From Amycolatopsis sp. 2-15 (GTDB lineage Bacteria; Actinomycetota; Actinomycetes; Mycobacteriales; Pseudonocardiaceae): a DNA stretch of 64,000 nt. The position numbers and the translations under genes were made by a program. The number at the start of each line of letters is the position of its first letter. Within the stretch, counting starts at the first letter, position 1. Positions 31,780 to 39,923 of this stretch are shown here, one piece after another. Under the pieces are notes generated by a model. The model searched no databases. It saw only the letters and a program-made list of their open reading frames with translations, and had not been told where the DNA came from. The stretch spans positions 6,604,001 to 6,668,000 of the forward strand of contig NZ_CP127294.1 of assembly GCF_030285625.1 (NCBI RefSeq), given 5' to 3'.

Positions 31780-32874
31780 TCACGGTCGCGGTTGAGGGGT
31801 TTCTCCGGGCAGATCGAGTAGTTCCGCGAGCAGATCCGCGCGCAGGTCGGTGTTCTCGGTGGGAGTCGCCAGCGCGAGCCGGTGCACGCGTTCGAGCCGG
31901 GACCGCAGGCCGGCGTGGTGCTCCGCGGCCCGGGTCAGCTGCTCCTGAGCCGCGTCCAGCCGGCTGGCCAGGACGGCCGACCGGCGGCGTTCCTCGGCGA
32001 GGGTTTCGGCCGACGCGGCCGATTCCGTGCGCTGGCGCTGATGGGCAGCGTCCACACGTTGCTCCAGGTCCCCGACGGTGGCCCGGGTGGTGGTGAGCGC
32101 CTCGGTGGCCTGGTCCAGCCGGCCGGTGAGGTCCCGCCGGACCTCCTCTTCGCGTGCGCGGGCCTGAGCCAGGCCGGTGAGCGCGGCGTCGCGTTCGGTG
32201 GTGCGGACGGCGAGCTGCTCGGAGCGTTGAGCGAGCTCCGCAGCCATGGCGTCGGCGCGGATGCGTTCAGTACGGGTGTCGGTGGTGGCCTGGTCGGCGC
32301 GTTCGGCCGCGGCGGTGGCGGCGGCTTCCGCGCGGGCCTGGTCGAGCTCGGCCGTCTTGCGGGCCTTCACCGCTGCCGCGGCCGTTTCCTGGGCGGCTTT
32401 CGCCAGGTCGGCCTGTTCCTGGGCGTGGGCCTGAGCGGCGGCGGTGGTTTGTTCGGCTTCCAGCGCGCGGGCGTCGGCGGCTTGGCGCAGGCCGTCGGCT
32501 TCGGTGGCGCGGGCTTCGGCGCTTTCGGCGCGGGTGAGAGCGGAGGTCACCTCGTCCTGTGCGCGGGCGGCGACGCTGTCGAGGGCGTTGCGCAGCGTCT
32601 GCAGCGGCCCGCCCAGTTCCGTTGCGGCGCGGACGAACTCCGCGGCCGCGTCCGTCAGGCCGGCGTGTGAGACCGAGTCGCCCAGCGCTTCCCGCAGCGC
32701 CTGATCGGCGGCGGCGAGCTGCTTGCACGTGCGATCCCCGGGCCAGCGGCGGTCCGGGCAGAACTCGAACGGCCGGCCCCCGCGCGGTCCCGGCGGCGGC
32801 AACGGTGCCCGGCACTGCCGGAACCCGCACAGCGCGGTCGTCCGGTCCTCGATTGCAGCTCCTTCAGTCACCAC
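31780..32874 (-). CDS. Cysteine-rich N-terminus plus long coiled-coil protein
   Basis: A 364-residue protein of unknown function. Residues 16-50 hold four cysteines (C16, C21, C39, C50; CGFRQC ... FEFCPDRRWPGDRTCKQ), a plausible zinc site. Residues 85-340 are an almost unbroken heptad-rich coiled coil dominated by Ala, Glu, Arg and Gln, reminiscent in style of plasmid KfrA proteins but without their helix-turn-helix motif. It is divergent from a tyrosine recombinase, with AT-rich repeats between the genes. A structural or DNA-segregation accessory role is inference from context. Start: GTG 32874 (GTG 32871 next to it). An ACTGAAG/CTTCAGT dyad overlaps the start. Confidence 0.75.
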   Translation of the reverse strand: MVTEGAAIEDRTTALCGFRQCRAPLPPPGPRGGRPFEFCPDRRWPGDRTCKQLAAADQALREALGDSVSHAGLTDAAAEFVRAATELGGPLQTLRNALDSVAARAQDEVTSALTRAESAEARATEADGLRQAADARALEAEQTTAAAQAHAQEQADLAKAAQETAAAAVKARKTAELDQARAEAAATAAAERADQATTDTRTERIRADAMAAELAQRSEQLAVRTTERDAALTGLAQARAREEEVRRDLTGRLDQATEALTTTRATVGDLEQRVDAAHQRQRTESAASAETLAEERRRSAVLASRLDAAQEQLTRAAEHHAGLRSRLERVHRLALATPTENTDLRADLLAELLDLPGETPQPRP

Positions 32875-32890
32875 TGAAGCCTATCCGATG

Positions 32891-32929
32891 AGTTATCTAA
32901 CCCATAACTGATGTTGTAGTTATCTAACT
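32891..32929. promoter_or_regulatory. AT-rich operator repeats between coiled-coil and recombinase genes
   Basis: AGTTATCTAAC occurs at 32891-32901 and again at 32918-32928 (27 bp apart). Each is nearly palindromic (AGTTA-TC-TAACT in the second). ATAACT-N8-AGTTAT adds inverted symmetry between them. The patch is strikingly AT-rich and lies in the 109-base divergent intergenic space, so it probably holds both promoters and a shared regulator site. Confidence 0.6.
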
Positions 32930-32983
32930 CAATATCTAGGTCAGCTACAGAACAGAGCTTTTGTTGCTAAGCTGCTCGAGACG

Positions 32984-34264
32984 ATGATCGGTCGACGGAG
33001 AGTGACGGAACCAGCAGCTGTGAGTGAGATCGTGAGCCTCGAAACCGGCTCGAAAACTGGGTACCCCCTCCCGCCCGCCCACGACGTCTGGCCGGGCGTC
33101 GAAGACCCCGCCGCGCTGCTCGACGCGATCGCGGAGTGGCTCGCCGGCTACGGCAACCAGGCCACCCGCCGCACCTACGCTGAAGGACTCGGCCTCCCTG
33201 TCACCGCGGCCGACCTCGCCGAGTGGGCCGAACCGGGACGGCACCTCGACGCCTGGCGAACCGCCGTCCTCCACTACGCCGACGCACTCCGGCTCACCCC
33301 GAGCCCCGCGTCGGTCACCGCTCCCCCGCCCGCACCCCGCGGCCGCCTGCGCGCGCACCACTGGTTCCGCTGGTGCGCCACCCGCGGCCTCGACCCGATG
33401 GGCGCCACCTCGGCCGACGTCAAGAGCTGGCTCGACACCCTCGCCACCGCCGACGCCGCCCCCGCGACGCGTGACCGGATGCTCGCCACCGTCAAGGCGC
33501 TCTACGGCTACCTCGCAGACACCGGCCTCGTCACCGGAAATCCCGCCGCGCTCAACCGCCGCCGGCTCGGCCTCGCCACAGCCGCGAGCAGCACGTCCGG
33601 CACCGTCACGCTCACCACGCGCCAGGTCCGCGCCCTCTACACCGCCGCCGGCACACCCCGGCGCGGGGCCGGCCCGCTGGACACGGCGCGCGCGGTGGCC
33701 GTGGTGGCGCTGTTCACGCTCGGGCTGCGCGTGAGCGAACTGTGCGGGCTGGACCGCTCCGACCTGCACGTCACCCGAGGCCGCCGCGCACTGCGCGTGC
33801 TCGGCAAGGGTGGCAAGACGCGCGTGGTCTACCTCAGCGTCCCGGCGGAGAACGCGCTCATGAGCTACCTCTCCGCCCGCGACACCGCAGCGGCTTCACG
33901 CGACACCACGGTCGAACGCCGCACCCAGGCGCGCCACGCCCCGCCGTCGCCCTTGCTGCAGACCCGCACCGGCAACCGCTACCAACGCCAGGCAATCTGG
34001 CAGCTGCTCCGCCGCATCACCGCCACGGGCGGCACCGACCTCGAACCCATCGCCGGCGCCATGCACCCGCACGCGCTGCGCCACTTCTACGTCACCACCG
34101 CCGTCGAAGCGGGCGCCCAGCTGGTTCACGTCCAGGCCGACGTCGGCCACAGCAGCATCGACACCACCCAGCAGACCTACGACCACGCCGCCCGCGCCCC
34201 GGAACGCAGTGCCGTCGACCTCGTCGCCGCCAGCTGGTTCCCCGACGACACCAGCGCTGACTGA
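32984..34264 (+). CDS. Tyrosine recombinase/integrase
   Basis: A 426-residue recombinase. The N-terminal 200 residues are an extended core-binding domain (WLAGYGNQATRRTYAEGL; RAHHWFRWCATRGLDPMGATSADVKSWLD). The catalytic core has the arginine in FTLGLRVSELCGLD (near 250), the lysine in VLGKGGKTRVVYL, HPHALRHFYVTTA (His/Arg near 368), VGHSSIDTTQQTYDH with the last histidine, and the tyrosine nucleophile. All catalytic residues are present. It resembles phage/plasmid-type integrases more than XerC. ATG 32984 is assumed; GTG 33002 or 33020 are possible. No tRNA gene or att core could be seen beside it. Confidence 0.87.
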   Translation: MIGRRRVTEPAAVSEIVSLETGSKTGYPLPPAHDVWPGVEDPAALLDAIAEWLAGYGNQATRRTYAEGLGLPVTAADLAEWAEPGRHLDAWRTAVLHYADALRLTPSPASVTAPPPAPRGRLRAHHWFRWCATRGLDPMGATSADVKSWLDTLATADAAPATRDRMLATVKALYGYLADTGLVTGNPAALNRRRLGLATAASSTSGTVTLTTRQVRALYTAAGTPRRGAGPLDTARAVAVVALFTLGLRVSELCGLDRSDLHVTRGRRALRVLGKGGKTRVVYLSVPAENALMSYLSARDTAAASRDTTVERRTQARHAPPSPLLQTRTGNRYQRQAIWQLLRRITATGGTDLEPIAGAMHPHALRHFYVTTAVEAGAQLVHVQADVGHSSIDTTQQTYDHAARAPERSAVDLVAASWFPDDTSAD

Positions 34265-34591
34265 CGTGCGGCCGGGGCGCTGCGACCACCCGGCCCTGTC
34301 CCAGCCGCTGTTCTCCCGGCGGCGCCGGGTTTCGAGCCGTCGGCGTGGGCGTATTGCCCCAGCTTGGCTGTGCAGGAGCTGACCACGCGGGCGTTCGCCA
34401 CTGCCGTCGGCCGCCAGGAGCTGCACGCGGCGGCCGCGGCGGGCCGCAACGCCCGCCTGGTCGAACCGGCCCTCGACATGGTCGCCGCCTACTTCCCCGG
34501 ATAAACCGGCCGGCCGGGCGCCCTGACGGCAGGGGCGGCCGCCGAATCGTGGATAGTTCTGGCCGGCGTATCAGGAGACGGGGGTTGTCCA
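34265..34591 (+). other. Gap with a possible 46-codon ORF
   Basis: This 327-base gap follows the recombinase. A frame reads AVQELTTRAFATAVGRQELH then AAAAAGRNARLVEPALDMVAAYFPG and stops at 34504. It could start at TTG 34364 or GTG 34370, but the same frame stays open back to 34262. The composition is protein-like, so it may be the tail of a deleted gene. I do not recognise it. No ribosome site is evident. Confidence 0.3.
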
Positions 34592-35497
34592 GTGAGCGAG
34601 GTTCGCCGGGTCGCACTTGATCCCTCGCGGGTCAGTCCGGGATCGACGTTGAGGCCGATCGCGCGTTTTGTGGTGGAGCGCGACGGTGTGGAACAGGCGT
34701 CGGCGGTGTTGGGGCGGGCGGAGATCTTCGAGCGCGAGCCCCTCGAGTACGCGGTGGCTCGGCTGTCCTGGGCAGAGGGCGGGTTGGGTGCCGCGCGGGC
34801 CGCGGTGACCGCGGCGGTGGACTCGGCCCCGCGGGGAGTCTCGGTCTACCTGCCGGTCAACGCTGCGGTGAGCTCCGACCACGCCGCTCGCCGTGACGTT
34901 GCGCAGGCGTGCGGGTTCGAGGTGTTCCAGGAGAAGGAGGGCTTCCGGTGGGCCGATACCGGCCAAGCGCTGTTCGAGCCCGTCGGACTGCGACTGGAGC
35001 CGATGTCGAGGATCGGGCGGGAGGCGTTCGTATCCGTGATCGGGCGGTGTGTGGCCCAGACCCTGGACCGGACCGACGCCCTGGTGTTCGGCCGGCACCA
35101 GCCCCAGCAGTGGGCCACCACGTTCCTGGATCACAGCGCTTCCGCCGCGGACGCCCAGTCGTGGCTGTACGCCGAGACGACCGGGGGTGTCCCGGTCGGG
35201 TTCGTGGGCCTGGCCCAACGGGACGGTGATCCAGGGGCGGGCACGATCGTGCTCATCGGTGTCCTGCCGGAGCAGCGTGGTCACCGCTACGTGGACCAAC
35301 TCCTGCTGGCGGCTTACCGCGCCGCCCGCGTGCGCGGCTTCGCGGAGGTGCTGTCCCTGGTCGATGTGGACAACCACCCGATGATGGCGGCGGTGGTCCG
35401 CTCCGGCGCGGACCCCGACGCCGATCCCTGGCACAAATGGCTCTACACCACCTCGCCGCCGCGGCGAGCGGGAAGTGCGGCGCCGATACGCTGGTGA
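34592..35497 (+). CDS. GNAT-family N-acetyltransferase
   Basis: A 301-residue protein with a C-terminal GNAT domain. Strand 4 is GGVPVGFVGLAQRD, followed by the acetyl-CoA loop VLPEQRGHRYVDQLLLAAYRAARVRGF (near 225-250, a variant of Q-x-x-G-x-G/A) and VLSLVDVDNHPMMAAVVRSGA, the N-x-x-x motif typical after strand 5. The first half (about 1-130) looks like a degenerate second GNAT-like module. The acceptor is unknown. The GTG at 34592 starts it. It is 25 bases upstream of the pentapeptide gene and may form an operon with it. Confidence 0.83.
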   Translation: MSEVRRVALDPSRVSPGSTLRPIARFVVERDGVEQASAVLGRAEIFEREPLEYAVARLSWAEGGLGAARAAVTAAVDSAPRGVSVYLPVNAAVSSDHAARRDVAQACGFEVFQEKEGFRWADTGQALFEPVGLRLEPMSRIGREAFVSVIGRCVAQTLDRTDALVFGRHQPQQWATTFLDHSASAADAQSWLYAETTGGVPVGFVGLAQRDGDPGAGTIVLIGVLPEQRGHRYVDQLLLAAYRAARVRGFAEVLSLVDVDNHPMMAAVVRSGADPDADPWHKWLYTTSPPRRAGSAAPIRW

Positions 35498-35522
35498 GGA
35501 ACCCCGCCGGCCAGGAGAACAC

Positions 35523-36326
35523 TTGCCCCACCACGATTCGCTCACCGCCGACTGCGGCAGCTGCTTCGGGCTGTGCTGCGTCGCCCTCACCTTCACTCGT
35601 TCCGCGGACTTCGCGATGGACAAGGCGGCCGGGGACCCGTGCCCGAACCTCGAGCCGGAGTTCGGCTGTGGCATCCACGACCGCTTGCGCGACAAGGGGT
35701 TCTCCGGCTGCACCGTCTACGACTGCTTCGGCGCCGGGCAGAAGATCTCGCAGATCACCTTCGCCGGGCGCGACTGGCGCAGCGAACCGGGTGGCGCGAA
35801 GCAGATGTTCGCCGCACTGCCCGTGATGCGGCAGCTGCACGAGCTGCTCTGGTACCTCACCGAAGCCCGGTCGCTCGACGTCACGCAAGAGCTGCACGCC
35901 GACCTTGACACCGCGCTCGCCGAGACCGGACAGCTGACGCTGACCGATCCGGACACCCTGCTCACAGTGGACGTCGCCGAGCAGCGCACCCGCGTGGACG
36001 TGCTGCTGCAGGCCACGAGCCGGCTCGTGCGCGCCGGGGTGCGGGGCAAGAAGAAGGACCGCCGCGGCGCCGATCTCATGGGCGCCAAGCTCGCGAACGC
36101 GGACCTGCGGGGCGCGAACCTGCGCGGCGCCTACCTCATCGCGGCGGACCTGCGCCGCGCCGATCTGCGCCAGGCCGACCTGATCGGGGCGGACCTGCGC
36201 GATGCCGACGTCCGCGGCGCGGACCTCACCGCGTGCCTGTTCCTCACGCAGTCGCAGGTCAACGCCGCCCGCGGCGACGCCACGACCCGACTCGCCGAGC
36301 GCCTCAGCCGGCCCGCCCACTGGTAG
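35523..36326 (+). CDS. Pentapeptide-repeat protein with Cys-rich N-terminus
   Basis: A 267-residue protein in two parts. Residues 11-75 are cysteine-rich (CGSCFGLCCVAL, DPCPN, FGCGIHDRL, CTVYDCFGAG), resembling a metal- or iron-sulphur-binding YkgJ-type cluster. Residues 185-240 form a right-handed quadrilateral helix of about ten A(D/N)LXX repeats (GADLMGAKLANADLRGANL and so on). Pentapeptide proteins can mimic DNA and protect gyrase, but the Cys-rich fusion is a separate, uncharacterised actinobacterial type. The TTG at 35523 follows AGGAGA. The last 23 bases overlap the convergent zinc-ribbon gene. Confidence 0.85.
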   Translation: MPHHDSLTADCGSCFGLCCVALTFTRSADFAMDKAAGDPCPNLEPEFGCGIHDRLRDKGFSGCTVYDCFGAGQKISQITFAGRDWRSEPGGAKQMFAALPVMRQLHELLWYLTEARSLDVTQELHADLDTALAETGQLTLTDPDTLLTVDVAEQRTRVDVLLQATSRLVRAGVRGKKKDRRGADLMGAKLANADLRGANLRGAYLIAADLRRADLRQADLIGADLRDADVRGADLTACLFLTQSQVNAARGDATTRLAERLSRPAHW

Positions 36327-36489
36327 CCGGCCGTGTCGAGCCGACCACCACGCCATCGAGCCGCGCGACCCAGCTGCCGCACAGGCAGCGGACGTAGTCG
36401 GCCCGGCTGCCGCGCGAGGCGGGCACGACGGCGGACGGGGGCAGTTCGGCCAGCGGCCAGCCACAACGCGGGCAACGGTTCTCATCCAT
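36304..36489 (-). CDS. Small zinc-ribbon protein
   Basis: A 61-residue protein: MDENRCPRCGWPLAEL followed by VRCLCGSWVARL, that is C-x2-C ... C-x-C, a compact zinc ribbon. The function is unknown; similar short proteins occur next to other genes in actinobacteria. It is divergent from the CGNR gene (25 bases between starts) and overlaps the end of the pentapeptide gene. The ATG at 36489 is the only good start. Confidence 0.65.
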   Translation of the reverse strand: MDENRCPRCGWPLAELPPSAVVPASRGSRADYVRCLCGSWVARLDGVVVGSTRPATSGRAG

Positions 36490-36514
36490 ACCCCGATCGT
36501 GCTGTAATGAGTCA

Positions 36515-37039
36515 GTGCACTTCAACCCTTACGGCGGCTCCGGCGCTCAGGTGGCCGCGGCGCTGGCCACGCTGGTCCAGGACGACAGTGTCTCGGCGGA
36601 CGACGTGCTGGACACCTGCCGCGCCCACGGCATGACACTGACCGGGCTCACCGACGACGAAGGCGCCCGGATCCTCGGCTGGGGCCGGCGGCTGCGTGAA
36701 GTCTTCGCGGCCGGCAACGGCGACCAGGTGGAGCTGGTGAACCGGCTGCTCGCCACCGCGGCTGTGCGCCCGCACATCTCCGGCCACGACGGCAAACCGC
36801 CGCACCTGCACTACGCGAGTGAAGACGCGGGCGCGGTGGAACGCGTGCAGGCGCACTCGGCCGGCGGGCTCGCCCACCTCGTGTGCGAAGCACCCGACCG
36901 CTTCGGCCTGTGCGCGCGGGAAGGGTGCGGGATCGCGTTCGTGGACACCTCGCGCAACGGCCGTCGCCGCTTCTGCTCGACGCGGTGCGGCACGCGGGTC
37001 AACGTCGCCGATCACCGGGCCCGGCAGCTCAGCGCCTGA
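36515..37039 (+). CDS. CGNR-type zinc-finger protein
   Basis: A 174-residue protein of the family with an N-terminal stress-related helical domain (MHFNPYGGSGAQVAAALATLV) and a C-terminal CGNR zinc finger. Here it reads LCAREGCGIAFVDTSRNGRRRFCSTRCGTRVNVADHR near 130-170, with CGTR in place of CGNR. The asparagine-to-threonine change is within the family range. It is probably a DNA-binding regulator. It starts at GTG 36515 and converges on the serine-protease gene with a single base between stops. Confidence 0.87.
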   Translation: MHFNPYGGSGAQVAAALATLVQDDSVSADDVLDTCRAHGMTLTGLTDDEGARILGWGRRLREVFAAGNGDQVELVNRLLATAAVRPHISGHDGKPPHLHYASEDAGAVERVQAHSAGGLAHLVCEAPDRFGLCAREGCGIAFVDTSRNGRRRFCSTRCGTRVNVADHRARQLSA

Positions 37040-37040
37040 C

Positions 37041-37967
37041 TCAGCTCATCTGCTCGTGGATCCAGTCGAGGATCGTGTCCACGCGCGCGGTGGTCTCCAC
37101 GCCGGGCTGGGGACAGTCCGGACCGTTGTCCTCGACCGCCACGAGCCGGCCCTTCTGGTCGCCCTCGGGGATGAAAAACGGTGAGCCCGAATCGTCGTGA
37201 CACGGGCTGTTCTCGACGGTGCGCGCCTCCCGGGGGCTCATGTCGAGCTCGGTGTGGCGGATCTCGCTGACCTCGAAGTGGCCGCGTTTCATGTGGTCGG
37301 CCGGTGCGACGACGGTGGCCGAGAGCGAACCCCAGCCCACGAAGTCGACGTCCTCGCCGACCTTCGGCGGACCGGTCGGCAGCGTCAGCGGCGCGATGTC
37401 GGTGATCGGGGCGCTGAGCTTGACCAGCGCGAGGTCGTTGACCGGCGACTGGCGCACGTCCACGGCCTGCACCACGTGCCCGCGCGGGTCCTCGTCGTTG
37501 ATCTTCCCGACCGCCACCGTCATGTGGTAGTGCGGCGCGCCGCCGGCGCGGGTGCCGTCGAGGTCGTGGAAACAGTGCCCGGCCGTGATGATCCAGTCCG
37601 GCGCGATCAGCGAACCGCTGCAGCCCCCGCTGCGCACGCCGCCGCCCTCGACGGGGATGTCTTTCGACGTGAGCTTCGCGTTGAACGGCATCACGCTCGG
37701 CGGCAGCGCCGGCGCGGTGCTGCTGGGCGCCGGGTTCGGCTGGGCAGACGAGCCCTGACCGGCGGCGCCCGCCCGCGTGTGCGCGACTTCGGCCGCGTCG
37801 GCGTGCCCCTCGGCGGACGCTGTCGAACCCTTCTGGACGGTGACGTAGCCGCCGGCGAGGCCTGCACCAGCGACGATGGCGAGTGCCAGCGCGCCGTGCC
37901 GGGAGCGACGGTGACCTGATCGTGACTTCACACTCGCAACAACGGACGGAGACCCCGAGAAGTTCAT
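37041..37967 (-). CDS. Secreted trypsin-like serine protease
   Basis: A 308-residue S1-family protease. After a basic N-terminus and a hydrophobic segment (25-42) comes a Ser/Pro/Ala linker to about 90, then the catalytic domain. His131 lies in TAGHCF, Asp178 in NDLALVKL, and Ser260 in CHDDSGSPFF. Cysteines at 116 and 132 and another pair near 256 and 283 could form the usual disulphides. The residue in the position that sets the S1 pocket is not obvious, so specificity is open. ATG 37967 is assumed; GTG 37931 would shorten the N-terminus and is also plausible. It is divergent from the SGNH gene. Confidence 0.9.
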   Translation of the reverse strand: MNFSGSPSVVASVKSRSGHRRSRHGALALAIVAGAGLAGGYVTVQKGSTASAEGHADAAEVAHTRAGAAGQGSSAQPNPAPSSTAPALPPSVMPFNAKLTSKDIPVEGGGVRSGGCSGSLIAPDWIITAGHCFHDLDGTRAGGAPHYHMTVAVGKINDEDPRGHVVQAVDVRQSPVNDLALVKLSAPITDIAPLTLPTGPPKVGEDVDFVGWGSLSATVVAPADHMKRGHFEVSEIRHTELDMSPREARTVENSPCHDDSGSPFFIPEGDQKGRLVAVEDNGPDCPQPGVETTARVDTILDWIHEQMS

Positions 37968-38057
37968 CCATCCGTGGAGAAATCTCAGCGAATCTCGTCA
38001 CTCTGTGACACCGGAGCCGATCAAGGGACGTTTCGGGCTGCATTAGGGTTTCCCGTT

Positions 38058-38876
38058 ATGACCAACCGCTTGGTATCCCTGGGCGATTCCTTCACCGAAG
38101 GTGTCGGCGACGATGATCCCGCCGCGCCGAACGGCGTGCGCGGCTGGGCCGACCGCGTCGCCGAGGTGCTGGGCGGCCGTGAGCCGGACTTCCGCTACGC
38201 CAACCTCGCCATTCGGGGGAAGCTGCTGTCCCAGGTCCTCGCCGAGCAGGTCGAGCCGGCGATCGCGATGGAACCGGACCTGGTCACGCTCTACGCGGGC
38301 GGAAACGACCTGATGCGCCCGAAGGTCGACATCGACGCGCTGACCGACTCCTACGAGCTCGCCGTCGCCCGGCTGCGCGGGACCGGTGCGCGGGTGTTGC
38401 TGTTCACCGGCGTCGACGGGGTCGAGGACGCGCTGTTCCGGCAGATGCGCGGGCGCGTCGCGATCTACAACGAGAACGTGCGCGGCATCGCCGCCCGCCA
38501 CGGCACGCTGCTGGTGGACATGTGGTCGATGCGGCAGCTGCGCGACCGGCGGCTCTGGGCACCCGACCGCCTGCACCTCAACTCCCGCGGCCACCTCGAG
38601 ATCGCGATCGCGGTGCTCGGTGTGCTCGGGATCCCCCACGACCTCACCTCGGCCGAGCTGGGCCCGCGGCCGCGCCTGTCGGCCCGTGAACGCCGCGATG
38701 AGAACCTGCGCTGGAGCCGCGAGCACGCGTGGCCGTGGGTGCAGCGCCGCCTGCGCGGCGAGTCGTCCGGCGACACGATGAGCCCGAAACGCCCGATGCT
38801 GGAGTCATTCGGCTCGAGCGCTCGCGAGTCAGGCGCTCGTGGATCAGGCACCGACGCGCGGCGCGTGCGCAGCTGA
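38058..38876 (+). CDS. SGNH/GDSL hydrolase
   Basis: A 272-residue esterase-fold protein: block I SLGDSFTEG (nucleophile Ser near 10), block II LAIRGKLL (Gly), block III TLYAGGNDLMRP (Asn near 80), and block V WAPDRLHLNSRGH (Asp/His near 185). All catalytic residues are present. There is no signal peptide, so it acts in the cytoplasm on an unknown ester. The last 70 residues are polar and arginine-rich (SARERRDENLRWSREHAWPWVQRRLRG). ATG 38058 has a weak ribosome site. Its 3' end overlaps the convergent TetR gene by 33 bases. Confidence 0.9.
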   Translation: MTNRLVSLGDSFTEGVGDDDPAAPNGVRGWADRVAEVLGGREPDFRYANLAIRGKLLSQVLAEQVEPAIAMEPDLVTLYAGGNDLMRPKVDIDALTDSYELAVARLRGTGARVLLFTGVDGVEDALFRQMRGRVAIYNENVRGIAARHGTLLVDMWSMRQLRDRRLWAPDRLHLNSRGHLEIAIAVLGVLGIPHDLTSAELGPRPRLSARERRDENLRWSREHAWPWVQRRLRGESSGDTMSPKRPMLESFGSSARESGARGSGTDARRVRS

Positions 38877-39449
38877 CAGGGCCGGGCGCAGGCCGTCGAA
38901 GAGGATCGCGACCACGCGGTCGCGCAGCGCGCAGTCGGCGCCGATGTGCTCGGCGGCCTTGGCCGTGCCGATGATCACCGGGATCAGCTCGGCCACAGCG
39001 AGGTCGGCGCGCACCGCGTCGGCGTCCTGCGCGCGCCGCAGCAGCACCCCGAGTGCCTCCAGCAACCGGGTGGCGACGTCCGAGCCGGCCTTCGGCACGT
39101 GGACGCCGGCGGCGCTGAGGGCTTCGAAGTAGGCGTTCTTCGCGCTGGACATCTCGATCCAGCTGGTCAGGAACGTGAAGAACGCGGCGCCGGGGTCGGC
39201 TGAGTCCTGCGCGACGACCGCCTCGGCCTCGTCGACGAAGCGGTGCAGCCGCGCGTAGAGCACCGCTTCGAGCAGTGCCTCCTTGGTCGGGAAGTGCCGG
39301 AACACCGTGCCGACGCCCACGCCCGCCTCGCGGGCGACCTCTTCGGTCGGGGCGCCCGTGCCTTTGGCCGCGAACACCGTCTCCGCGGCTTCGAGCACTT
39401 TGGCCCGGTTGCGCCGGGCGTCGGCGCGCAGCGGTTTGGACTCCGTCAC
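38844..39449 (-). CDS. TetR-family regulator
   Basis: A 201-residue regulator. The helix-turn-helix RAKVLEAAETVFAAKGTGAPTEEVAREAGVGVGTVFRHFPTKEALLEAVL is at residues 15-62. The ligand domain is of the subgroup with VFRHFPTK and a C-terminal helix bundle (SSAKNAYFEALSAAG). The target is unknown: its left neighbour is the overlapping SGNH gene and, to the right, the SRPBCC gene ends 21 bases upstream on the same strand. That spacing would allow it to be the distal gene of the VOC-ArsR-SRPBCC operon. The start is at 39449. Confidence 0.9.
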   Translation of the reverse strand: MTESKPLRADARRNRAKVLEAAETVFAAKGTGAPTEEVAREAGVGVGTVFRHFPTKEALLEAVLYARLHRFVDEAEAVVAQDSADPGAAFFTFLTSWIEMSSAKNAYFEALSAAGVHVPKAGSDVATRLLEALGVLLRRAQDADAVRADLAVAELIPVIIGTAKAAEHIGADCALRDRVVAILFDGLRPALSAAHAPRVGA

Positions 39450-39470
39450 GGTGCCTGATCGTAGCCGGGT

Positions 39471-39923
39471 TCAGCCGGGCAGCGCGCTGAGCACGCGTTC
39501 CAGGGCTCGCGGCACGTGCGAGCGCCAGCCGCCGCCCATGATCCGGCGGGACACGCGCTCGAACTCGTCGTCCGGGTCGAAGCCCTCGTGACTGAGGAAC
39601 AGCCGAGTGCCGGTGCCCTCCGGCACGAGCCGCCACGTGACCGTCCACTTCGGACCCCATTTGATGCTCAGCTCGCGTTCGGGGTCGGCCACCAGCACCT
39701 CGCACTGCACTGGCCCGCCAGCGAACCCGGCCGCCGGCACGGGCTGGGCCAGCAGCTCGAACCGGTGTCCCACCACGGGTTTGATGTCGTTGGGCATCGT
39801 GAGCCAGCGTTCCAGCAGCTCCGGTTCGGTGAGCGCGCGCCAGACCTTGCGCGCGGGGTGCGGCAGGAACTGGTCGACGTGCACGGCCGTCGGGTCTTCG
39901 GGATCCGGCCCGGATTCGGTCAC
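39471..39923 (-). CDS. SRPBCC/AHSA1-domain protein
   Basis: A 150-residue START-like fold protein with the AHSA1 layout: DQFLPHPARKVWRALTEPELLERWLTMP near the start, GHRFELLAQP, and the closing helix WRSHVPRALERVLSALPG. These proteins bind hydrophobic ligands or act as Hsp90 co-chaperone relatives. In bacteria they are very often paired with a small ArsR regulator, as here (ATGA overlap with the ArsR gene). Probable function: ligand-binding effector of the same response (inference). Confidence 0.88.
   Translation of the reverse strand: MTESGPDPEDPTAVHVDQFLPHPARKVWRALTEPELLERWLTMPNDIKPVVGHRFELLAQPVPAAGFAGGPVQCEVLVADPERELSIKWGPKWTVTWRLVPEGTGTRLFLSHEGFDPDDEFERVSRRIMGGGWRSHVPRALERVLSALPG

Noticed and set aside
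32875..34600. A complete prophage or integrative element around the second recombinase
   Set aside because: The flanking genes are ordinary chromosomal types and no phage structural, Rep or Tra genes are present.
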